Shown: positions 1 to 6,952 of the stretch, one piece after another | How positions within the stretch are numbered: the stretch's first letter is position 1 | How the letters are laid out: each line of letters opens with the position of its first letter | NCBI GenBank assembly: GCA_946548065.1 | Contig: CAMNPM010000018.1 | Coordinates: forward strand, 1-44,847 | DNA from: an uncultured Prevotella sp. | GTDB taxonomy: Bacteria > Bacteroidota > Bacteroidia > Bacteroidales > Bacteroidaceae | Direction of reading: 5' to 3' | DNA: 44,847 bases | Notes under the pieces: model-generated | The model's database searches: none | Told to the model about the DNA's origin: nothing | Seen by the model: the letters and a program-made list of their open reading frames with translations, nothing else | Translations under genes and position numbers: made by a program

Positions 1-1
1 C

Positions 2-52
2 CAAGAACGAATCAAACTGTTAGAAGCACAGTTGGAGAAAAATGCTAGATGA
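2..52 (+). CDS. C-terminal end of an unidentified gene, cut by the window edge
   Basis: Reading from base 2, an open frame gives QERIKLLEAQLEKNAR and then a TGA stop. The heptad-like spacing of leucines and the charged residues suggest a coiled coil. Such tails are common at the ends of type I restriction specificity subunits (HsdS), which often sit beside rhuM-like genes; here a RhuM-like fragment follows directly. That identification is inference from context and a 16-residue tail only. Confidence 0.35.
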   Translation, partial: QERIKLLEAQLEKNAR

Positions 53-73
53 GATAAGGAAAGAGAATGATAT

Positions 74-298
74 ATGATTAAAAAAATGACCTGCGAAATA
101 TATGATGGATATTCTATAAAGTTTATATTTCAATTAAAACATAGAATGATATGCAAAAAGAAGGACCAGAGAACAAATATACAAGATAGGGTACACTATG
201 CCGTTCATGGGCATACAGCAGCAGAACTGATAGTGGAGAGGGCTGATGCAGAGCAAGAGCACATGGGCCTGACGACTTGGGAGAATTGCCTTTTATAG
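74..298 (+). pseudogene. RhuM-like virulence family protein, truncated remnant
   Basis: The C-terminal half of this 74-residue frame matches the conserved core of the RhuM family as I remember it: a run reading HYAVHGHTAAELI, then ERADAEQEHMGLTTW. Full RhuM proteins are over 300 residues, with an N-terminal KilA-like part and a tail after the GLTTW motif. Here the N-terminus does not resemble the family and the frame stops soon after GLTTW; a plausible continuation (ELPFIDGNV) lies in another frame and also stops quickly. So this is a decayed gene with deletions and at least one frameshift. RhuM genes are usually carried in pathogenicity or restriction-modification islands, in keeping with the neighbouring debris. 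The stretch is AT-rich compared with the rest of the window. Confidence 0.6.
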
Positions 299-326
299 AT
301 GGTAACGTATAAAAACGCTATAGTGA

Positions 327-536
327 TATGAGCAGAATATCAATCAGGTTTTATTATATAAGAAACTCAAAAAATATGAGCATTATGTCACACAAGATTA
401 TGTGGACAATAATTTTGGCTATGATTCTGTGGTTAGTATCAAAACCAATGGCAAGTTTTTCGATTCCGAACACAAGCGGATTGGTATTATTACAGATATA
501 TTAGCAAAGCATTGTGGCATGCACGATGTAATGTAA
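327..536 (+). pseudogene. Unrecognised gene remnant without a start codon
   Basis: An open frame runs from just after a TGA at 324 to a TAA at 534-536, about 69 codons, with no ATG until its last 6 codons. The translation (rich in Lys, Tyr and Asp, ending in LAKHCGMHDVM) looks like real protein rather than random sequence. It is probably the C-terminal piece of a gene whose front was deleted. I do not recognise the family. It ends 11 bases before the next intact start, so it may once have been co-transcribed with the gene at 548. Confidence 0.35.
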
Positions 537-547
537 GAGTATTATTG

Positions 548-1039
548 ATGGTTAAGATGATAAAAAAGAGAAGCAAACAATTAGAACTTTTTTCTGTTGA
601 CGATATGTATGGATGCATAGGCGTTAAGGATGAATTAGATGCTATTTCTGTAGCTGCATATTTATGGGCTATCAGGGTAGTTTCAGAATTGGATGATGAG
701 ATGTTTCGCAAAATGAAGAAGGAGTGTGATGCCGTTAAACTTGGTGAAGGTGAATACTCCGTTCCATCTATTCCTGGCAGTATGAATATTTTCAAATTTC
801 ATGCTTTGCATGAATGCCTAAATATGAGAGAGCATGCAAGCATAGGAGAAAAATACATTCATCATTATACAGAAGTAAATTGCAGATTTCATGTCACCGA
901 CGCTTATTCGTTTGTCATGGCAAGAAAAGCGTTTCAAGAATATTTCAACAAGGAGTTTCAAGAAAATGGTTGGTGGATTACGGACTTGAATTTACAACAA
1001 TTGTCTAATCCTTACTCTTACGACATATTTAAAGATTAA
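548..1039 (+). CDS. Hypothetical protein, 163 aa
   Basis: This is the only intact-looking frame in the AT-rich left end. The open frame reaches back to a TTG at 512, but ATG at 548 (or 557, giving MIKKRSKQLELF) is a more natural start. The product is soluble: no signal peptide or membrane segment. It has a basic N-terminus, an acidic middle (DDEMFRKMKKE) and an aromatic C-terminal third (NGWWITDLNLQQL). I do not recognise a family. It lies between two gene remnants (the unknown remnant ending at 536 and the PDDEXK scrap from 1046), so it is probably an accessory gene of the same decayed island. Its base composition is clearly more AT-rich than the genes after 1.7 kb, which fits transfer. Confidence 0.5.
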   Translation: MVKMIKKRSKQLELFSVDDMYGCIGVKDELDAISVAAYLWAIRVVSELDDEMFRKMKKECDAVKLGEGEYSVPSIPGSMNIFKFHALHECLNMREHASIGEKYIHHYTEVNCRFHVTDAYSFVMARKAFQEYFNKEFQENGWWITDLNLQQLSNPYSYDIFKD

Positions 1040-1045
1040 CCTTTA

Positions 1046-1135
1046 AAAGTGGATTTGTTATTCTTCCATAGAGGACTTCACTCTTTAGTCGCTATGGATT
1101 TGAAGATTGGTGAGTTCAAACCAGAGTATGCAGGT
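1046..1135 (+). pseudogene. Fragment of a PDDEXK nuclease, DUF1016/YhcG family
   Basis: Thirty codons read VDLLFFHRGLHSLVAMDLKI followed by GEFKPEYAG. This matches the catalytic core of the DUF1016 (YhcG-like, PDDEXK) family, in which a phrase close to DLLFYHxxLxxLVAIDLKIGEFKPEYAGQ carries the Asp and the ExK-type residues. Nothing of the rest of this roughly 350-residue family is seen on either side: upstream is the end of the unrelated gene at 548-1039, downstream is repeat-rich DNA. It is therefore an isolated scrap. DUF1016 proteins usually travel with type I restriction loci and mobile islands, which supports reading 1-1140 as a decayed island. Confidence 0.65.
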
Positions 1136-1455
1136 TCAAGTAAATCTGGTGGTTACTTTCTGTCCGACTCCGAAGTGAGGGAGTAATGAGGGAGTAATGG
1201 GGGAGTAAATTAATCCGCTGAACATTTGGCTGGTAGTGGTTATGCAGGGAGATGCCTCGGTTTTCTCCCTATGATGCCATATTGTAGCCATGCTCAAGGG
1301 TATAGTATGTGTATGGCATGTGTATGGTATGTGTATGGCATGTGTATGGCATGTGTATGGCATCTCCTTGCCTGCTCTCCTGCTTGCCCTCCTGCCTGCC
1401 GATTAGCGACAGCGCGGCCAACGATAGCTTAATTCCTACTATCATTGCTGCGCAA
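1136..1455. other. Non-coding, low-complexity stretch between island debris and tRNA-Met
   Basis: No credible gene is seen. The stretch holds three copies of an 11-base unit around GGGAGTAAT (1177-1208), five copies of another 11-base unit (1307-1361), a C/T/G-rich low-complexity run (1367-1400), and at 1405-1440 a segment that resembles the leader at 43716-43750. Short frames here read only through the repeats. Confidence 0.6.
1307..1361. repeat. Tandem repeat, 5 x 11 bp
   Basis: Five consecutive copies of ATGTGTATGGC, the second with T for the final C. Copies are otherwise exact, which suggests recent expansion. No gene overlaps it. Confidence 0.9.
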
Positions 1456-1496
1456 GAAAAAAGCGCCTGTAACCAAAATGATTACAGGCGCTTTTC
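1456..1496 (-). terminator. Intrinsic terminator of tRNA-Met
   Basis: An 11-bp stem (AGCGCCTGTAA with TTACAGGCGCT) encloses a 9-base loop. On the minus strand it is followed by a run of T residues. It lies immediately 3' of the tRNA-Met gene, so it should end that transcript. Confidence 0.8.
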
Positions 1497-1497
1497 G

Positions 1498-1571
1498 TAG
1501 CGGGAGGGGGACCCGAACCCTCGACCTCCGGATTATGAATCCGACGCTCTAACCAGCTGAGCTACCCCGCC
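1498..1571 (-). tRNA. tRNA-Met (CAT)
   Basis: Read on the minus strand the 74 bases fold as a tRNA: acceptor GGCGGGG paired with TCCCGCT, D-arm GCTC...GAGC, anticodon arm CGGAT-TCATAAT-CCG type with anticodon CAT, T-loop TTCGGGT and discriminator A. No CCA is encoded. The general form (GGNNNNGTAGCTCAG start) suggests elongator Met rather than initiator; a tRNA-Ile with modified CAT cannot be fully excluded. The T-stem contains one apparent A-C mismatch (A50-C64). A promoter box lies about 30 bases upstream and a terminator directly downstream, so it is a single-gene unit. Confidence 0.93.
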
Positions 1572-1600
1572 AAGTCAGGTGATTTCCCTGAATTCGGCTG

Positions 1601-1608
1601 CAAAGGTA
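1601..1608 (-). promoter_or_regulatory. Promoter -7 box for tRNA-Met
   Basis: CAAAGGTA on the plus strand is TACCTTTG on the minus strand, a consensus TAnnTTTG box about 30 bases before the tRNA 5' end. It is divergent from the promoter at 1651-1680. Confidence 0.75.
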
Positions 1609-1650
1609 ATACAAAGTTTTCAATTACACAAACTTTTTCCCAAAAAAACT

Positions 1651-1680
1651 TTTGCGGTTGGATAATTTTTCGTATTTTTG
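1651..1680 (+). promoter_or_regulatory. Promoter of the START-like gene
   Basis: TTTG at 1651-1654 and TATTTTTG at 1673-1680 with an 18-base spacer fit the Bacteroidota TTTG-N19-TAnnTTTG pattern. The predicted start is near 1686, about 37 bases before the ATG at 1723. Confidence 0.7.
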
Positions 1681-1722
1681 CAAAGTGAACCTATCAAATA
1701 GCATCTGCTAACACTACTTAAT

Positions 1723-2121
1723 ATGCAAAAATTGACTATAGAATACCCGCTGTCGACAGGGTCTCCCAAAATAGTATGGGAGCTTATCAGCAATGCCCAC
1801 GGACTACAGAAATGGCTTGCAGACAAGGTAACGGAGGACGACGGCTTGCTGACATTCACGTGGGGACATCCTTGGACGGAGCGCGACACCAAACAGTCGC
1901 GTGTGCTGGAAATAGAGAAGTACGACCACATCCGCATGATGTGGGATTATCATGAGTCTACGCCCGAAGCCTACTGGGAAATGCGAATTGAGAAGAGCGA
2001 CCTGACGGGGGAGCTGAATCTTCTCATCACCGACTATGCCACCGACGATGAGGAGGCGGAAGAGCTCAGGGAACTATGGGATGCCAATCTGGAGAGGCTG
2101 CACCGAATAAGCGGCTTATGA
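1723..2121 (+). CDS. START-like / SRPBCC (AHSA1-type) domain protein, 132 aa
   Basis: The 132-residue protein is one SRPBCC-type fold: an N-terminal beta strand and helices (YPLSTGSPKIVWELISNAHGLQKWLAD), a central beta sheet with F-W-G-H-P-W and the phrase HIRMMWDYHES, and a long acidic C-terminal helix ending EELRELWDANLERLHRISGL. Such proteins bind small hydrophobic ligands or act as Aha1-like co-chaperones. In Bacteroidota single-domain versions are annotated as START-like proteins of unknown ligand. No signal peptide or membrane segment is seen, so it should be cytosolic. It has its own promoter and is followed by a 184-base repeat-containing gap, so it is probably monocistronic. Confidence 0.75.
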   Translation: MQKLTIEYPLSTGSPKIVWELISNAHGLQKWLADKVTEDDGLLTFTWGHPWTERDTKQSRVLEIEKYDHIRMMWDYHESTPEAYWEMRIEKSDLTGELNLLITDYATDDEEAEELRELWDANLERLHRISGL

Positions 2122-2254
2122 CCGCGATGAATGAAGAATAAATAATAGAAGAATCAAATAATGAAGAATAATGTACTAAGCATCTGCTTCCGCAATGAAG
2201 TAAAAACGTGAGGAACCTTCTTTTAAAAATCATTAAGGCGGCAGCAAATTCTTT

Positions 2255-2275
2255 ATTCTTCATTCTTCATTCTTC
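2255..2275. repeat. Heptamer tandem repeat (ATTCTTC x3) over the lptG -33 region
   Basis: Three exact copies of ATTCTTC with degenerate flanking copies (TTTATTC before, ATTTATT after). The array covers the position expected for the -33 element of the promoter at 2287-2294. An inverted, degenerate relative (GAATGAAGAATAAA) lies at 2129-2142, 14 bases of which are complementary to 2252-2265. Confidence 0.85.
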
Positions 2276-2286
2276 ATTTATTTCTG

Positions 2287-2294
2287 TACCTTTG
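2287..2294 (+). promoter_or_regulatory. Promoter -7 box for lptG-ribBA
   Basis: TACCTTTG, a consensus box. The start codon is at 2306, only 11 bases past the box, so the transcript is predicted to have a leader of about five bases or fewer. Confidence 0.75.
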
Positions 2295-2305
2295 CAGGCT
2301 GAAAC

Positions 2306-4234
2306 ATGTTTCGCATTAAGAAATTAGACATTTTTATCGCCAAACAGTTCAGCTTACTGTTTTTTGCGACGTTCTTCATCTGCCAGTTTGTGCTGATGAT
2401 GCAGTTTCTGTGGCGCTATGTGGACGAGCTGATAGGCAAGGGCCTCTCGCTTGAGGTGATGGCTCAGTTCTTCTGGTACATGGGCCTGATGCTGATGCCC
2501 CAGGCTTTTCCGCTGGCCATCCTGCTGTCGTCGCTCATCACCTTCGGCAACCTGGGCGAGAGTTCTGAGCTGACGGCCATCAAGGCAGCGGGAATCTCGC
2601 TGATGCAGGCCTTCCGCTCGCTGATAGTCATCGTGGTGAGCATCACGTGCATCTCATTCTTTTTCCAGGAGGTGATAGCGCCTAAGGCTTTCATCTCCTT
2701 CCGGCAGCTGCTGTTGTCGATGAAGCAGAAGAACCCAGAGGTGGAGATACCAGAGGGAATATTCTATGACGGCATACCCGGCTCTAACCTCTATGTGCAG
2801 AAGAAAAACCTTGATACCGGTGTGCTCTACGGCATCATGATATACCGCATGAACGGCAGCTATGAGGACGCAGCCATCATCCTTGCCGACTCAGGACGCA
2901 TACAGGCTACGGCCGAGAAGAAGCACCTGCTGCTGACACTGTATAGCGGCGAGTGGTTCGAGAACATGCGCCAGTCGGGCATGAACATCAGTGCCAACAT
3001 CCCCTATCGGAGAGAGACATTCTCGACCAAGCAGATTGTGCTGGACTTTGACAGCGGACTGGACCTGGTGGAGGCAGGCTGGATAGCAGGCGACGCCCGT
3101 GCCAAGAGTATGGGAGCCATCATCCACGACCTTGACTCCATCCGCGAATTCAACGACTCCGTGGGCCACGCTTTCTATTTCGAGGCCCGCCGCTCTTCGC
3201 TGTCGCGCCCGTCACTGTCGAAGCAGGACTCGCTGAAGATGGTCAGGCAAGTAGCGGCGAGCACGCTCAACCTGGATTCGATGTACACGAAACTGTCGGG
3301 CGAGAGCAAGCAGCAGGTATTAGCCATCGCGTCGAACGACGCACAGGCGGCTATGCGCGAGATGGAATATAGGGTGGAGTACTCAGACCAGCTGAACTAT
3401 CAGGACCGCGTACACCAGCTGGAGGCCATCAACAAGGTGACGCTGTCGCTGTCGTGCCTGATATTCTTCTTCATCGGAGCCCCCTTAGGTGCCATCATCC
3501 GAAAGGGCGGACTGGGCGTACCGGTCATCATTTCAGTCCTGGTGTTCATCGTATTCTACATTCTCGACAATACCGGCACGAAGATGGCTCGCGACGAGAA
3601 CTGGACCATTTGGTTTGGCAAACTGATGGGTACGGTGGTGCTGACGCCCATTGCCTGCTTCTTCACATACAAGGCCAACAACGACTCGGTGGTGTTCAAC
3701 ATCGACCTTTACAAGAACCTCCTAATCCGTATGCTGGGCATACGCACCAAGCGATATATTGTGCGCAAGGAGGTCATCATAGAAGACCCCAAGTACCTGA
3801 CCGATGCCGAGATTCTGACAAACGTAAGTCTGGAGGTAAGCGAGTACATGGACCGCCACCACCTGCTGCGCTGGCCGAACCCCATCAAGGTGTTCTTCCG
3901 TCCTGGCGACGACCACGAGATAGAAAAGATCAACGGAGCCCTGGAGGTGGCCATCGAAGACTTGTCGTACTCAAAGAACAACTATGTGCTGATGAAGCTG
4001 AACCAATATCCCGTCATTGCCACTCATGCCCACACGCGGCCATTCAACAAAAAATGGCTCAACGCCATCACGGGACTGTTCCTGCCAACCGGCATCTTCT
4101 TCTACATACGAATGATACGATTCCGCATCCGCCTGTACAGAGACCTGCGTGCCATTGTGCGCAACAACGAGAAACTCATACCACGTATCATCCAACTGGG
4201 TAATGTGGAACAAGAGGGCCGTATCACCGTATAA
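2306..4234 (+). CDS. LptF/LptG-family permease, 642 aa, with C-terminal extension
   Basis: The N-terminal 120 residues carry three membrane segments with the family pattern (DIFIAKQFSLLFFATFF..., PQAFPLAILLSSLITFGNLGESSELTAIKAAG). A periplasmic beta-jellyroll region follows (about 140-370), then three more segments (around 378-470, including FFIGAPLGAIIRKGGLG, a hallmark of YjgP/YjgQ). These permeases form the LptB2FG complex that drives lipopolysaccharide from the inner membrane to the outer membrane. Usual length is 350-480 residues; here about 170 residues extend beyond the last core segment, with a hydrophobic stretch near 590-607 (LFLPTGIFFYIRMIRF). The role of the extension is unknown. 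The gene is nearly leaderless (see the box at 2287) and is followed by ribBA after 54 bases without a visible promoter. LptF versus LptG cannot be decided here. Confidence 0.85.
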   Translation: MFRIKKLDIFIAKQFSLLFFATFFICQFVLMMQFLWRYVDELIGKGLSLEVMAQFFWYMGLMLMPQAFPLAILLSSLITFGNLGESSELTAIKAAGISLMQAFRSLIVIVVSITCISFFFQEVIAPKAFISFRQLLLSMKQKNPEVEIPEGIFYDGIPGSNLYVQKKNLDTGVLYGIMIYRMNGSYEDAAIILADSGRIQATAEKKHLLLTLYSGEWFENMRQSGMNISANIPYRRETFSTKQIVLDFDSGLDLVEAGWIAGDARAKSMGAIIHDLDSIREFNDSVGHAFYFEARRSSLSRPSLSKQDSLKMVRQVAASTLNLDSMYTKLSGESKQQVLAIASNDAQAAMREMEYRVEYSDQLNYQDRVHQLEAINKVTLSLSCLIFFFIGAPLGAIIRKGGLGVPVIISVLVFIVFYILDNTGTKMARDENWTIWFGKLMGTVVLTPIACFFTYKANNDSVVFNIDLYKNLLIRMLGIRTKRYIVRKEVIIEDPKYLTDAEILTNVSLEVSEYMDRHHLLRWPNPIKVFFRPGDDHEIEKINGALEVAIEDLSYSKNNYVLMKLNQYPVIATHAHTRPFNKKWLNAITGLFLPTGIFFYIRMIRFRIRLYRDLRAIVRNNEKLIPRIIQLGNVEQEGRITV

Positions 4235-4288
4235 TATATAATAAGGTATTAGACGAAGCAAAAGAGAAAACTGAAAAGTAAAAAAATC

Positions 4289-5500
4289 ATGGAAAAGATA
4301 AAGCTGAATACTATCGAAGAGGCACTTGCCGACTTCAAGGCAGGTAAATTTGTCATTGTGGTGGACGACGAAGACCGCGAGAACGAGGGCGACCTGATAT
4401 GTGCCGCAGAGAAAATCACCCCTGAAATGGTGAACTTCATGCTGAAGAACGCTCGCGGTGTGCTATGTGCGCCAGTTACCATAAGCCGCGCTCAGGAACT
4501 GGATCTTCAGCATCAGGTACAGGACAATACGTCACTCTTAGGCACTCCGTTCACAGTAACCGTAGACAAGATAGAAGGCTGCTCCACAGGCGTGTCAGCC
4601 CACGACCGTGCAGCCACCATCCGCGCGCTGGGCGACCCCAAGTCTACCGCGAAGACATTCGGACGGCCGGGACATATCAGCCCCTTGTATGCGCAAGACA
4701 ACGGAGTGCTGCGCCGCTCAGGTCACACGGAGGCCGCCATCGACCTGTGCAAGCTGTCTGGTCTGTATCCCGCAGGTGCCTTGATTGAGATTATGAACGA
4801 CGACGGCTCGATGGCCAGAATGCCTCAGCTGATGGAGTTTGCTCAAAAGCACGACCTGAGAATCATCACCATCAAGGACATGATAGCATACCGCCTGCAG
4901 AAAGAAAGCATCGTAGAGAAAGGCGAAGAAGTGGACATGCCTACCGAATGGGGACATTTCCGCCTGATTCCTTTCCGCCAGAAGTCGAACGGCCTGGAGC
5001 ACATGGCTCTCATAAAGGGAGAATGGCGCAAGGACGAGCCCATACTCGTGCGCGTACATTCATCGTGCATGACTGGCGACATCCTGGGTTCCAAGCGCTG
5101 CGACTGTGGCGAGCAACTGCATAAGTCGATGCAGATGATAGAAAAAGAGGGGCGCGGCGTCATTGTCTATATGCAGCAGGAAGGCCGCGGCATCGGACTG
5201 ATGAACAAGATTGCAGCCTACAAGCTGCAGGAGGAAGGGCTGGACACCGTCGATGCCAACCTGCATCTGGGCTTCAAGCCCGACGAGCGCGACTACGGCT
5301 GTGGCGCACAGATACTGCGAATGCTTGGAGTGCAGAAGATGCGGCTGATGACCAACAACCCCGTGAAGCGCGTAGGTCTGGAGGGCTACGGACTGGAAAT
5401 AGTGGAGAACGTTGCCATCGAGACTACCCCCAACGAGTACAACCTGCGCTATCTGCAGACGAAGAAAGAGCGTATGGGACATCTGCTCCATCTCAAATAA
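4289..5500 (+). CDS. ribBA: Bifunctional 3,4-dihydroxy-2-butanone-4-phosphate synthase / GTP cyclohydrolase II
   Basis: The 403-residue enzyme joins the two entry steps of riboflavin synthesis. Residues 1-200 are the RibB part, which makes dihydroxybutanone phosphate from ribulose 5-phosphate: it carries the acidic [11 protein letters not shown] motif (26-36), and [11 protein letters not shown] is visible later. Residues 205-403 are the RibA part, which opens GTP: the zinc-binding cysteines C260, C271 and C273 are present, as are the [10 protein letters not shown] and QQEGRGIGL motifs. Length matches the family. It probably shares the lptG promoter, 54 bases separating the two genes. No FMN riboswitch-like structure is seen ahead of it. 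The other riboflavin genes are not in the window. Confidence 0.96.
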   Translation: MEKIKLNTIEEALADFKAGKFVIVVDDEDRENEGDLICAAEKITPEMVNFMLKNARGVLCAPVTISRAQELDLQHQVQDNTSLLGTPFTVTVDKIEGCSTGVSAHDRAATIRALGDPKSTAKTFGRPGHISPLYAQDNGVLRRSGHTEAAIDLCKLSGLYPAGALIEIMNDDGSMARMPQLMEFAQKHDLRIITIKDMIAYRLQKESIVEKGEEVDMPTEWGHFRLIPFRQKSNGLEHMALIKGEWRKDEPILVRVHSSCMTGDILGSKRCDCGEQLHKSMQMIEKEGRGVIVYMQQEGRGIGLMNKIAAYKLQEEGLDTVDANLHLGFKPDERDYGCGAQILRMLGVQKMRLMTNNPVKRVGLEGYGLEIVENVAIETTPNEYNLRYLQTKKERMGHLLHLK

Positions 5501-5582
5501 ATCAAACACATCAACAAAAATAAAGTTTTAAGAAAAAAATGAAAAAGTGATGCAATTATTCTTTAAAAAGGAATAAAATGCG

Positions 5583-5590
5583 TACTTTTG
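5583..5590 (+). promoter_or_regulatory. Promoter -7 box for the aminotransferase
   Basis: TACTTTTG, a consensus TAnnTTTG box, 28 bases before the ATG at 5619. No clear -33 TTTG is visible. Confidence 0.65.
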
Positions 5591-5618
5591 TAGCCAAAAT
5601 AAAACAATAAGCAAGAAT

Positions 5619-6815
5619 ATGGCACATTTATCTGACCGTTTGCAGCGCCTTGCCCCTTCGGCAACGCTTGCTATGTCACAGAGAAGTTCTGAAATGAAAG
5701 CCCAAGGCATCGACGTGATTAACATGAGCGTAGGCGAGCCAGACTTCAATACACCCGACCACATCAAACAGGCTGCCAAGCTGGCCATCGACGAGAACTA
5801 TTCCCGCTACTCGCCAGTGCCGGGATATCCAGACCTCCGGCAAGCTATTGCCCGCAAACTGGAGCGCGAGAACCACCTGCACTATCAGCCTTCAGAGATT
5901 CTGGTGTCGAACGGTGCCAAGCAAAGCGTCTGCAATACCGTGATGGCATTAATCAATCCTGGAGACGAGGTTATCATCCCCGCTCCCTATTGGGTGAGCT
6001 ATCCGCAGATGGTGCTGCTGGCTGGCGGCAACCCCGTCATAGTAGAAGCCGGTTTCGACCAGAACTTCAAGATGACCCCCCAACAGCTGGAAGCATCCAT
6101 TACCCCCAAGACACGACTCATCATCCTCTGCTCGCCCAGCAATCCTACGGGAAGCGTGTACAATAAAGAAGAGCTGCAAGCGCTGGCAGAGGTCATCCTG
6201 AGTCATGAGGACCTCTATGTCCTTGCCGACGAGATTTACGAGCACATCAACTACGTAGGCCGTCATGAGTCTATCGCCCAGTTCGAGGGAATGAAAGAAC
6301 GTGCCATTATCGTCAACGGTGTCAGCAAGGCATACGCTATGACGGGCTGGCGCATCGGATATATCGCAGCCCCAGAGTGGATTGTCAAAGGGTGCAACAA
6401 GCTTCAGGGACAGTACACCAGCGGCCCCTGTAGCGTCAGCCAGAAAGCAGCAGAGTTTGCATACACCTCCAGTCAGGAGTGTGTGGAAGAGATGCGGAAG
6501 GCCTTTGAGCGTCGCCGCAACCTTATCGTCTCGCTGGCTAAGGACATCCCCGGGCTGGAGGTGAACGTGCCTGAAGGTGCTTTCTACCTGTTCCCCAAGT
6601 GCAGCAGCTTCTACGGCAAGAAGACCCCCGAGGGTCAGACCATCTCCAACTCTACCGACCTGGCGATGTATCTGCTTGAGAAAGGCCATGTGGCTACCGT
6701 AGGCGGCGACGCATTCGGCGACCCGGCATGCTTCCGCATGAGTTACGCCACAAGCGACGAAAATATCGTTGAAGCAATGCGCAGAATCAAGGATGTGTTG
6801 GCCTCTTTAGCGTAA
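5619..6815 (+). CDS. Pyridoxal-phosphate aminotransferase, aspartate type (class I)
   Basis: The 398-residue protein is a fold-type I aminotransferase close to bacterial aspartate aminotransferases of the Ib kind. Visible motifs are VGEPDFNTP (38-46), NGAKQ (98-102, phosphate binding), PSNPTGSVY (173-181), the ADEIYEHI Asp/Tyr pair (203-210) and SKAYAMTGWRIGY with the Schiff-base lysine at K237. The substrate-carboxylate arginine near the C-terminus sits in CFRMSYA. It should transfer amino groups between aspartate (or related amino acids) and 2-oxoglutarate in the cytosol. Specificity cannot be settled from sequence; prephenate or aromatic activity is also known in this group. It has its own promoter and stands alone, with a separate promoter before the exbB operon. 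Confidence 0.9.
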   Translation: MAHLSDRLQRLAPSATLAMSQRSSEMKAQGIDVINMSVGEPDFNTPDHIKQAAKLAIDENYSRYSPVPGYPDLRQAIARKLERENHLHYQPSEILVSNGAKQSVCNTVMALINPGDEVIIPAPYWVSYPQMVLLAGGNPVIVEAGFDQNFKMTPQQLEASITPKTRLIILCSPSNPTGSVYNKEELQALAEVILSHEDLYVLADEIYEHINYVGRHESIAQFEGMKERAIIVNGVSKAYAMTGWRIGYIAAPEWIVKGCNKLQGQYTSGPCSVSQKAAEFAYTSSQECVEEMRKAFERRRNLIVSLAKDIPGLEVNVPEGAFYLFPKCSSFYGKKTPEGQTISNSTDLAMYLLEKGHVATVGGDAFGDPACFRMSYATSDENIVEAMRRIKDVLASLA

Positions 6816-6874
6816 AAATTGAGAAATATCAAGTTAAAAGTTCTTAATTAGGCCTTTAGTCCACATGAAATTGT

Positions 6875-6882
6875 TATCTTTG
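6875..6882 (+). promoter_or_regulatory. Promoter -7 box for the exbB-tonB operon
   Basis: TATCTTTG. The predicted transcription start near 6889 leaves a leader of about 65 bases, rich in A and T, before exbB at 6953. Confidence 0.75.
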
Positions 6883-6952
6883 CGGAACGTTTAAGAGAAT
6901 TTTCAAATAAATCAATTCATTTAATAACTAAAAATTAAAAAAATTAAGTTTT

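Noticed and set aside
1..1497. Attachment-site duplicate of the tRNA-Met 3' end
   Set aside because: I searched by eye for a second copy of the last 15-20 tRNA bases in the island debris and found none; it may lie left of the window.
1226..1500. Short frames through the 11-bp repeats (MYGMCMVCVW type)
   Set aside because: They are translations of tandem repeats and low-complexity DNA.
3454..4203. 249-residue frame overlapping lptG in another frame
   Set aside because: Arg/His/Pro-rich translation typical of a frame-shifted high-GC gene.
4235..4288. FMN riboswitch ahead of ribBA
   Set aside because: Only 54 AT-rich bases lie between the genes; no conserved aptamer segments are seen.
5949..6689. 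246-residue frame antisense to the aminotransferase
   Set aside because: Fully covered by a well-supported gene; no ribosome site, promoter or family match.
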